Assembly (NCBI GenBank): GCA_033577755.1
Contig: JAVQXV010000099.1
Coordinates: 1-11,049, forward strand
Length of the DNA stretch: 11,049 nt
DNA from: JANWXR01 sp033577755
GTDB taxonomy: Bacteria > Chloroflexota > Anaerolineae > Anaerolineales > UBA6663
Reading direction: 5' to 3'
The position numbers and the translations under genes were made by a program. Below, piece after piece: positions 6,295 to 11,049 of this stretch; the stretch's first letter is position 1; each line of letters begins with the position of its first letter. The notes under the pieces were generated by a model, which had not been told where the DNA came from, did no database searches, and saw nothing but the letters and a program-made list of their open reading frames with translations.

Positions 6295-6933
6295 TCATTC
6301 TGCTATCGGCTCCTTGTAAATCTTCAGCTTGCCGATGGGCGCGCCGGTCGCCTTGCAGGCAACCATCTCGACGCGGAACTCGCGCCCGCCGCTCATCCAT
6401 TTTAGGGCTTCTTGAATGATGCCAACGGCGGTGTGGCAGATGGGTTTGTCGGCGGTGCGATTCCAGCACATCGAGCAGCGCTCCAGCGTGTAAATGTAAT
6501 GGTCGTCGAACTCGTGTGTGTTGCTAATCTGGTCGGTAGTGGCGTTAAAGACCTTAGCAATGGCCGGGACGGCGATCTTCATCTTGGTGCTAAGCGGCAG
6601 GACTTTGAAAGCCAGGTCACCGGCACCGGCCAGTGCGCCGAAGTTCTTCAGGCCGTTGGCGAAAAGCGCGCGCCCGGCCCGTTGACACAGGCCACGCCCG
6701 CCGCGCGGGCCGTACATTTCCTCCAGCGCCTGGTGGAGCGCGGCAATATCTTCAAAAGCGAACTCTTTGTTTAGATTATCGGGTGGGTAATTATCAATGT
6801 AATGCTCGAGCTTGGCCAGGCGCAGAATGGCATTCAGGCCATTCTTGCCCATGACTTCTTCCAAAGCGGTCAGATAAATCCGCCCCATCTTGTTGGGGTA
6901 GTAGTAACCGCTTTTGACTCGTTCCGTGCTCAT
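6295..6933 (-). CDS. V4R (4-vinyl reductase-like) domain protein
   Basis: The 212-residue protein has no signal peptide or membrane segment. Its second half follows the V4R pattern (hydrocarbon-binding/4-vinyl reductase domain, as in BchJ and related sensors): RGLCQRAGRALFANGLKNFG (79-98), CSMCW (Cys153, Cys156), KPICHTAVG (Cys166, His167), a hydrophobic helix ALKWMSGG and CKATG (Cys193). The closing Cys usual in V4R (G-D-P-x-C-x-F) is here APIGKLKI, so that cysteine is missing. V4R domains bind small hydrophobic molecules or metal in known cases; the ligand here is unknown. Strong Shine-Dalgarno AAGGAG (6939-6944) overlaps the stop codon of the DUF1786 gene, so the two are translationally coupled. 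N-terminal residues 1-75 are not recognised as a separate domain. Confidence 0.75.
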   Translation of the reverse strand: MSTERVKSGYYYPNKMGRIYLTALEEVMGKNGLNAILRLAKLEHYIDNYPPDNLNKEFAFEDIAALHQALEEMYGPRGGRGLCQRAGRALFANGLKNFGALAGAGDLAFKVLPLSTKMKIAVPAIAKVFNATTDQISNTHEFDDHYIYTLERCSMCWNRTADKPICHTAVGIIQEALKWMSGGREFRVEMVACKATGAPIGKLKIYKEPIAE

Positions 6934-6942
6934 GTGTTCTCC

Positions 6943-8097
6943 TTAGAAGAAAGGCGTTTCCCAGGGCGCCACCCCACCGCTCTGTTCCAGGGAGTGGCGG
7001 ATCGGCCCGGCGAATTCGGGGTAGGCTTCGGCCAGTCCTGCCAGCAGGCCGAAGCACCCGGCAATCATCATATCACCAAATGGTACCGCAAAATACGGTT
7101 GTGGCCACGCGCCATGCATTAGGCTACGGCGGGGGCCGGTGACGGCCAAGAAGTACGGCAGTTCCATCGGCTCCGAATGATACACCAAAGCGCCGTGACC
7201 CATGTCGTTGAAAACGTCGGCATGGCGTAGGGTGGAGTCGGCCAGCGCCGCCAGCAGGCGTTCGAGCTTGGCACGGTTGACTTCGCCGGTGTGATGCTCG
7301 AATAGGCCGCCGATGCCGGCAGCGTTGAGGCGGAAAGCCAGACAGTGAAAGTTGCCGATGTTGGCGACGAGCGCGCCGCGCTCACTGTTCACAGCCTTAG
7401 CCACCACCGGATCGAGCGTTGCGCCGAGCACTGCCGCCGGCGCCGTATCCATCACCAGCAGTGGAACGTTCACGCCCTGCGCGCGGGCGGAGTCCACTAC
7501 CGCCCGCAGCCGCGTCATGCTGGGCGGCACTTCTTCGGCACGGTGGGCGAAGGCAGAGAGACGATTGGCCCGACGCACCAGCGCGTCGAGGTAATCGAAG
7601 CGGAACTGACGGTCGGAGTAGCCGGGCGGCGCATCGCCATGGTCGAAGACGCAGACGGCCACCGCATCCACCTCCAGCGGCACGCCGTAGGCGGCGAAGG
7701 TTTTGGCAATCAGGGGATAGTCGAAGTCCTTCAGCTCCAGCCGGACGATATCGCCGTTGAGGGTGCGAGCTTCGTCCTCGCTGACGAGGCGCACGCCCAT
7801 TTCGCGCTGCACGTAGTCGAGGTCGTCGTTGAAGGTGCGGGCGGCAGACGGGGTGGCGTAGAGCACACCGCCGGCGCGGATGTGGTCGCGCGCTGCCCAC
7901 TGGCTGGGGCCGCCGCCCATCAGATAGCCGGTGAGTAGGATGTGCTCGCGTCGTTGGGTGGCAATCTTGAGCCGACGATAAATCATCATCGTCGGCGAGG
8001 GCAGCACGAGCTTATAGCCGTTCTCGATATCGAGCGCGGAGTCGTACAGAAAAATATCCTGTGTGCCCGTGCCGATGTCTACGGTGAGGAAGCGCAT
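6943..8097 (-). CDS. DUF1786 family protein (actin-like ATPase-type motifs)
   Basis: The 384-residue protein matches DUF1786, a family sometimes labelled 'putative pyruvate formate-lyase activating enzyme' without experimental basis that I know of; no CxxxCxxC radical-SAM motif is present. The N-terminus FLTVDIGTGTQDIFLYD (3-19) looks like the phosphate-1 loop of the ASKHA (actin/Hsp70/sugar kinase) fold, and GALVANIGNFHCLAF (241-255) like its phosphate-2 loop, so nucleotide binding is plausible. Other likely family blocks are LLTGYLMGGGPSQWAARDH (54-72), FEHHTGEVN, FNDMGHGALVYH and VTGPRRSL. The start ATG has no strong Shine-Dalgarno. The TAA stop overlaps the Shine-Dalgarno of the V4R gene. 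The DUF5615 gene ends 22 nt upstream, so read-through from that pair is possible. The reaction is unknown. Confidence 0.78.
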   Translation of the reverse strand: MRFLTVDIGTGTQDIFLYDSALDIENGYKLVLPSPTMMIYRRLKIATQRREHILLTGYLMGGGPSQWAARDHIRAGGVLYATPSAARTFNDDLDYVQREMGVRLVSEDEARTLNGDIVRLELKDFDYPLIAKTFAAYGVPLEVDAVAVCVFDHGDAPPGYSDRQFRFDYLDALVRRANRLSAFAHRAEEVPPSMTRLRAVVDSARAQGVNVPLLVMDTAPAAVLGATLDPVVAKAVNSERGALVANIGNFHCLAFRLNAAGIGGLFEHHTGEVNRAKLERLLAALADSTLRHADVFNDMGHGALVYHSEPMELPYFLAVTGPRRSLMHGAWPQPYFAVPFGDMMIAGCFGLLAGLAEAYPEFAGPIRHSLEQSGGVAPWETPFF

Positions 8098-8119
8098 TTG
8101 TCAGGATCAGAAAAGCGAG

Positions 8120-8482
8120 CTATAGCCGTTTGGGGAGTGGCGTAATGCGGATTTGATCATCCTCCACGACAGCAAAGTTCCCGGTCCAATCAACCCGACT
8201 CTCCAGCGCAGCCACGATAACGCGGACAGTCTGGTCTACAGACGAAGCGGATATTCTAAAGAGGACAACGCCGCTGGAAGCGGGCAACCCCGCTCGAAAA
8301 GCAAGTTCACCAAAATCCTTATCGAAGGTGAGAAGTAAGCGATCATCAGCTTGCGCATGAGCCAGCACTTCCGGATCCGAGATACCGGGCGCTTCAGTGC
8401 GAATCCAGATGACATCGTGACCAAGTTTGAGCAAAGCCGCCACCGCGTCGCCCGGAAAATTCTCGTCAGCCAGAAAGCGCAC
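8120..8482 (-). CDS. DUF5615 PIN-like protein (putative toxin nuclease)
   Basis: The 120-residue protein matches the DUF5615/Mut7-C-like PIN family: MRFLADENFPGDAV at the N-terminus (Asp6, Glu7), EAPGISDPEVLAHAQADDRL, and LLTFDKDFGELAFR (Asp54, Asp56). These acidic residues would form the metal site of a PIN-type RNase. DUF5615 genes are commonly paired with DUF433, as here. Start is GTG at 8482, with GGAG inside the last codons of the DUF433 gene, eight bases before it. The two frames are separated by only three bases, so they are likely translationally coupled. Toxin activity is inferred from the family arrangement, not from anything proven in this sequence. Confidence 0.85.
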   Translation of the reverse strand: MRFLADENFPGDAVAALLKLGHDVIWIRTEAPGISDPEVLAHAQADDRLLLTFDKDFGELAFRAGLPASSGVVLFRISASSVDQTVRVIVAALESRVDWTGNFAVVEDDQIRITPLPKRL

Positions 8483-8485
8483 AAC

Positions 8486-8725
8486 TTAATCTCCAGCAAC
8501 CGGGAGAGGATAAACACGCTCAGCCTTGAGCCGCTGACCGGCATACGCTAAACAGGCAAGGATGTCTTCATGGGTCAGACCGGGGTAGTTACGCAGCACC
8601 TCGGCTTCGCTCCAACCCTGGGCAAGTAGATCGATGATGAACTCAACAGCCAGGCGTGTGCCTCGGACTACAGGCTTGCCGACGAGAATTTGAGGGTCTA
8701 TCACGATGCGGTTCTGGATAGTCAT
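8486..8725 (-). CDS. DUF433 domain protein (putative antitoxin)
   Basis: The 79-residue protein has the full DUF433 pattern: IVIDPQILVGKPVVRGTRLAV (8-28), then a helix-turn-helix-like segment FIIDLLAQGWSEAEVLRNYPGLTHEDILACLAYA. DUF433 is a small winged-HTH-type domain that usually lies directly before a PIN-like DUF5615 gene and is treated as its antitoxin; autoregulation of the operon would be expected by analogy. The ATG is preceded by a consensus Shine-Dalgarno GGAGGT (8731-8736) five bases away. A TATAAT box lies 27 bases upstream of the start. The antitoxin role is an inference from gene pairing. Confidence 0.85.
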   Translation of the reverse strand: MTIQNRIVIDPQILVGKPVVRGTRLAVEFIIDLLAQGWSEAEVLRNYPGLTHEDILACLAYAGQRLKAERVYPLPVAGD

Positions 8726-8752
8726 TCCACACCTCCGCCAATTAGCGATCGG

Positions 8753-8758
8753 ATTATA
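8753..8758 (-). promoter_or_regulatory. Possible -10 box for the DUF433/DUF5615 operon
   Basis: A perfect TATAAT on the minus strand lies 27 bases before the DUF433 start. No convincing -35 box is found at 16-18 bp. The GCCGG/CCGGC hairpin just upstream (8769-8784) sits where the -35 would be. Confidence 0.4.
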
Positions 8759-8806
8759 GCCCTGTTGTGCCGGTCTCTTCCGGCTCGATGTGCCACGGCA
8801 GGATTG

Positions 8807-9568
8807 TCAGGAAGCCGTCATCTCATCAAACCACCCCGACAACAGCGGCAGCACGGCATGCGCCGTCAGGTCGAGCTGCAGTGGCGTGACGGAGATATAG
8901 CCCTGCGAGAGCGCCCAGAAGTCCGTACCCTCAATGAGTTCGCCGGTCGGCTCCTCTCCGCCGATCCAGTAATACGGCAGGCCGCGCGGGTCGGCGCGCG
9001 TCACTAAAACATCGCGATAAACACGCCGCCCCTGCCGGGTGACGCGCCAGCCCGCTATCGGGCCGATCGGCGCGTTGACGTTGAGCAGCACTCCCGCCGG
9101 CAAGCCGTGCTCGACCACACGCCGGACTACCGTCTGCGCAGCCTCAACTGCCGAGGCGTAATCGGCCGGCTTGCGCGCGCCGTTGGCAGAGATGGCGATG
9201 CCCGGCACGCCGGCAATCACCGCCTCCATTGCCGCCGTCACCGTGCCGGAATACGTCAGGTCCTGGCCGATGTTGGCGTTGGGGTTGATGCCGGAAACGA
9301 CCAGGTCAATCTTCTCTTCGACGAAGCCGAGCAGCGCCAGCGCCACGCCATCGGAGGGCGCGCCGGAGCAAGCCCAGGCCGGCGTGCCGTCGGCCAGGTG
9401 GGTGCGCTCCAGCCGCAGCGGCTTGTGCAACGTCTTGCGGTGGCCAGAGGCCGAGTAGTTGCGATCGGGCGCAATGATGGTGAGCAGCCCGAGCGATTCG
9501 AGCGCGCGTTTGAGAGCCAGCAGGCCGGGTGCATGCACGCCGTCATCGTTGGTCAGCAGAAGATGCAT
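8807..9568 (-). CDS. surE: 5'/3'-nucleotidase SurE
   Basis: SurE hydrolyses nucleoside 5'- and 3'-monophosphates (and in some species polyphosphate) using a divalent metal, in the cytoplasm, as a stationary-phase/salvage phosphatase. The 253-residue product shows MHLLLTNDDGVHAPG at the N-terminus (Asp8, Asp9), APDRNYSASGH (Ser39), SGINPNANIG (Asn95) and YSGTVTAAMEA; Asp8, Asp9, Ser39 and Asn95 coincide with the metal ligands of characterised SurE enzymes. The length is normal. The start at 9568 places the conserved N-terminus exactly; the open frame continues to 9631 but those residues are outside the family and fall in the insertion-sequence end. A TATAAT box lies only seven bases before the ATG, so the mRNA may be leaderless. 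Confidence 0.95.
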   Translation of the reverse strand: MHLLLTNDDGVHAPGLLALKRALESLGLLTIIAPDRNYSASGHRKTLHKPLRLERTHLADGTPAWACSGAPSDGVALALLGFVEEKIDLVVSGINPNANIGQDLTYSGTVTAAMEAVIAGVPGIAISANGARKPADYASAVEAAQTVVRRVVEHGLPAGVLLNVNAPIGPIAGWRVTRQGRRVYRDVLVTRADPRGLPYYWIGGEEPTGELIEGTDFWALSQGYISVTPLQLDLTAHAVLPLLSGWFDEMTAS

Positions 9569-9575
9569 ACAAAAA

Positions 9576-9581
9576 ATTATA
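9576..9581 (-). promoter_or_regulatory. Possible -10 box for surE
   Basis: TATAAT on the minus strand, seven bases before the surE ATG, would place the transcription start at or within a base or two of the start codon. No Shine-Dalgarno fits between them. No clear -35 box is present at 16-18 bp. Confidence 0.45.
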
Positions 9582-9620
9582 GCGATGCGCCACGCGGCAA
9601 GATGTTCAGTTTCGTCGAAG

Positions 9621-9638
9621 TATGCACTCAAAGGTTGT
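9621..9638 (+). repeat. Left terminal inverted repeat of the IS relic
   Basis: TATGCACTCAAAGGTTGT; pairs with 10243-10260 in inverted orientation at 16/18 positions. Confidence 0.8.
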
Positions 9639-9648
9639 TAGGGAAAAA

Positions 9649-9700
9649 TGAGCCTGGGGGTAGGATGGGGTTGATAATCATCTAATCCACCCGAGGCTCA
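9649..9700 (+). repeat. Subterminal hairpin of the IS relic
   Basis: TGAGCCT (9649-9655) pairs with AGGCTCA (9694-9700), and the stem continues inward with GGG/CCC and GGAT/ATCC separated by small mismatches. It ends four bases before the presumed transposase GTG start. A fold-back structure in this place can mask the transposase start in transcripts that enter from outside, as in some IS elements; that role is only an analogy here. Confidence 0.55.
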
Positions 9701-9703
9701 CCT

Positions 9704-10243
9704 GTGGACTATACCACCAACCTTATCGCCGGCCTAGCCCGGCAAGTTGCCTAGGTTGCCTTCCCCGGCAAGCGAGAGCAGGCCGGCCACAAACGGTTAC
9801 GAATGACCTATCAGTGCACTGAAAAAACACACCGCGGAGCGCAAAGCTCTTTTTTAGATAACTTCTCTGCGCACTCCGCGATCTCAGCGATGAAATGTCC
9901 TTTTTGCAGCGAATTCCCCCTGTGGGAAGGCTGCGTGGACGCCGTCCTGCGCGCCCTCGAACGCCTGGCGCCTCGCTGTGAAGTCGCGCACGGCGCGGTG
10001 ACGTACTTCACCAACAACGCCCACCGCAGGCAGTATGCCCACTTCCGCGCGGCAGGGTATATGATCGGCAGCGGCACCGTGGAAAGCGGCTGCAAACAGA
10101 TCGTCACCCAACGGCTCAGACGACCCGGCGCACAGTGGAGCGTCGAAGGGGCAGTGCTGACGGCCAAAGCCCGCGCTGCTTGGCTCAGCGGTGAGTGGGA
10201 TGCGCTCTGCGCTCAACGTGCCGCACTCCCCCTAGCCATCTGA
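9704..10243 (+). pseudogene. Transposase relic (ISKra4-like C-terminus), in-frame stop and internal loss
   Basis: A single frame runs from GTG 9704 to TGA 10241-10243, broken by TAG at 9752-9754 (one transition from CAG, Gln). The N-terminal piece reads VDYTTNLIAGLARQVA, stop, VAFPGKREQAGHKRL. The C-terminal piece has VTYFTNNAHRRQYAHFR, then GYMIGSGTVESGCKQIVTQR and GAQWSVEG, a pattern I associate with ISKra4-type DDE transposases; the family name is from memory. The middle of the DDE catalytic domain is absent: only about 60 codons separate the two pieces, and part of them (9823-9894) is a hairpin repeat that reads as protein by chance. The protein cannot be active. Confidence 0.8.
9823..9894. 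repeat. CGCGGAG/CTCCGCG hairpin repeat inside the transposase relic
   Basis: CGCGGAG (9833-9839) pairs with CTCCGCG (9874-9880); flanking GCGCAAAG and CTTCTCTGCGC are roughly complementary as well. The whole unit looks like the dispersed intergenic repeats of CGCAGAG/CTCTGCG type seen in many environmental bacterial genomes (from memory). It lies between the two recognisable parts of the transposase, next to the palindrome TCAGTGCACTGA (9811-9822). Confidence 0.6.
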
Positions 10244-10260
10244 CAACCTTTGCGTGCACA
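10243..10260 (-). repeat. Right terminal inverted repeat of the IS relic
   Basis: ACAACCTTTGCGTGCACA on the plus strand; inverted match to 9621-9638 at 16/18 positions. It begins in the transposase stop codon. Confidence 0.8.
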
Positions 10261-10277
10261 CCACCGCTCGAGCCTCC

Positions 10278-10306
10278 TTGACGGTTAAGCAAACGTAAGG
10301 TAAACT
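10278..10306 (+). promoter_or_regulatory. Sigma70-type promoter of the rpsL operon
   Basis: TTGACG (10278-10283) and TAAACT (10301-10306) are spaced by exactly 17 bp, each one or two bases off consensus. The start of transcription is expected near 10311-10314, giving a leader of about 150 nt before rpsL. The promoter lies 17 bp outside the IS right end, so it is probably native and not supplied by the element. Confidence 0.8.
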
Positions 10307-10343
10307 CCGCATCCCTGCAGTAAAAAAACACACTATAGCGCTG

Positions 10344-10355
10344 CGGCTTAAGCCG
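10344..10355 (+). repeat. Palindrome in the rpsL leader
   Basis: CGGCTTAAGCCG is a perfect 12-bp palindrome within the leader, about 32 bases after the expected transcription start. It could be an operator-like site or part of RNA structure; nothing decides between these. Confidence 0.4.
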
Positions 10356-10392
10356 AGGCGCGAACGCATACTCGGGAATGTGAGTGTAAGGC

Positions 10393-10422
10393 GAGGCCAT
10401 CGTCACGCCATACGATGGCCTC
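10393..10422 (+). promoter_or_regulatory. Perfect 11-bp hairpin in the rpsL leader
   Basis: GAGGCCATCGT (10393-10403) pairs without mismatch with ACGATGGCCTC (10412-10422) around an 8-nt loop. No U tract follows, so it is not an intrinsic terminator. It ends 40 bases before the rpsL start. Its place in a ribosomal-protein leader suggests a possible autoregulatory protein-binding structure; this is inference. Confidence 0.6.
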
Positions 10423-10462
10423 CCTTAATGCCGGCGGACAGCCAAAGTCTCGGAGAACGAGC

Positions 10463-10909
<447 letters not shown>

Positions 10910-10930
10910 GGCCAGTCTAGGACTCGTGAT

Positions 10931-11049
10931 ATGCCACGACGTTACACCCCCACGCGGCGCCCAACGCCGCCAGACCTTCGTTACAACAGCCCGCTGGTTG
11001 CCGCTTTTGTGAACCGGATGATGCGCAACGGCAAGCGCAGCGTCGCCGT
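10931..11049 (+). CDS. rpsG: Small ribosomal subunit protein uS7, N-terminal part (3' end outside window)
   Basis: The first 39 residues are visible: MPRRYTPTRRPTPPDLRYNS followed by PLVAAFVNRMMRNGKRSVA, which matches the S7 N-terminus (PRR...PDxxxxSxLVxxFxNxxMxxGKKSxA). S7 nucleates assembly of the 30S head by binding 16S rRNA. AGGA at 10919-10922 lies eight bases before the ATG. Order rpsL-rpsG is the standard start of the str operon; fusA and tuf would be expected downstream. In E. coli, S7 represses this operon by binding the rpsL-rpsG gap; the gap here is only 21 nt, too short for an E. coli-like site, so any control may lie in the leader instead. Confidence 0.96.
   Translation, partial: MPRRYTPTRRPTPPDLRYNSPLVAAFVNRMMRNGKRSVA

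Larger units (their letters stand above)
9620..10261 (+). mobile_element. Internally deleted insertion sequence with terminal inverted repeats
   Basis: The left end TATGCACTCAAAGGTTGT (9621-9638) and the reverse complement of the right end (10243-10260), TGTGCACGCAAAGGTTGT, match at 16 of 18 positions, and one more outer base (G) pairs. Between them lies a damaged transposase reading frame whose stop codon overlaps the right repeat. The total, about 640 bp, is far shorter than a full element of this type (over 1.2 kb expected). I see no target-site duplication in the flanks, so the insertion is old or the outer boundary is off by a few bases. Confidence 0.8.

Noticed and set aside
8769..8784. 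GCCGG/CCGGC hairpin as a terminator for surE
   Set aside because: The stem is only five base pairs and no U-rich run follows on the minus strand; it may be chance in GC-rich sequence.
9569..9631. N-terminal extension of SurE by 21 residues
   Set aside because: SurE proteins start at the MxxLLTNDDG strand; the extension reads into the IS terminal repeat and includes the likely -10 box.
9600..10285. Target-site duplication flanking the IS relic
   Set aside because: Flanks of the inverted repeats (for example TCGTCGAA on the left and CACCGCTC on the right) share no direct repeat, also when the borders are shifted by a few bases.
10415..10462. Upstream in-frame ATG that would add 16 residues to S12
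   Set aside because: It falls in the 3' arm of the leader hairpin, has no Shine-Dalgarno, and the S12 N-terminus PTINQLVRK starts at the GTG at 10463, which has GGAG at good spacing.

Overview
This window looks like chromosomal sequence from a GC-rich bacterium, most likely a member of the Chloroflexota (Anaerolineae/Caldilineae-like). This is an inference with three supports: a fused homocysteine methyltransferase/methylenetetrahydrofolate reductase, a V4R-family protein of a type I associate with that phylum next to a DUF1786 gene, and a ribosomal protein S12 with an internal insertion and an Ala/Lys-rich tail. No rRNA, tRNA or CRISPR array is visible.

Left part (1-3073, + strand): the 3' end of an MBL-fold hydrolase, a two-domain GNAT acetyltransferase and a long-form RtcB RNA ligase follow each other. 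Each gene ends in or beside an intergenic array of 7-nt short tandem repeats (consensus GATTNNN). In the first two gaps the array turns round and runs as its reverse complement up to the next start codon. In the third it changes to TACGNAA without losing the 7-nt phase. The GNAT and rtcB stop codons lie inside the first heptads, and neither gene has a visible Shine-Dalgarno sequence.

Middle part (3079-9568, - strand): read in the direction of transcription, the genes are surE, a DUF433/DUF5615 toxin-antitoxin-like pair, a DUF1786 gene translationally coupled to a V4R-domain gene, a GC-rich hairpin terminator, a lipoprotein-like S41/PDZ protein, and the metH-like/metF-like fusion. The S41 protein has lost both its catalytic Ser and its catalytic Lys, so it is predicted to be a pseudoprotease. 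The DUF1786/V4R pair (an actin-like-ATPase-looking protein plus a Cys-bearing small-molecule-binding-type domain) is the best candidate here for an uncharacterised functional unit.

Right part (9620-11049): a 642-bp relic of an insertion sequence has 16/18 matching terminal inverted repeats. Its transposase has an in-frame stop and a large internal loss, with a CTCCGCG-type hairpin repeat where the missing segment should be. It sits between surE and the str operon. Just beyond it a strong sigma70-type promoter (TTGACG-17-TAAACT) starts rpsL and rpsG, with a leader of about 150 nt that contains a perfect 11-bp hairpin.
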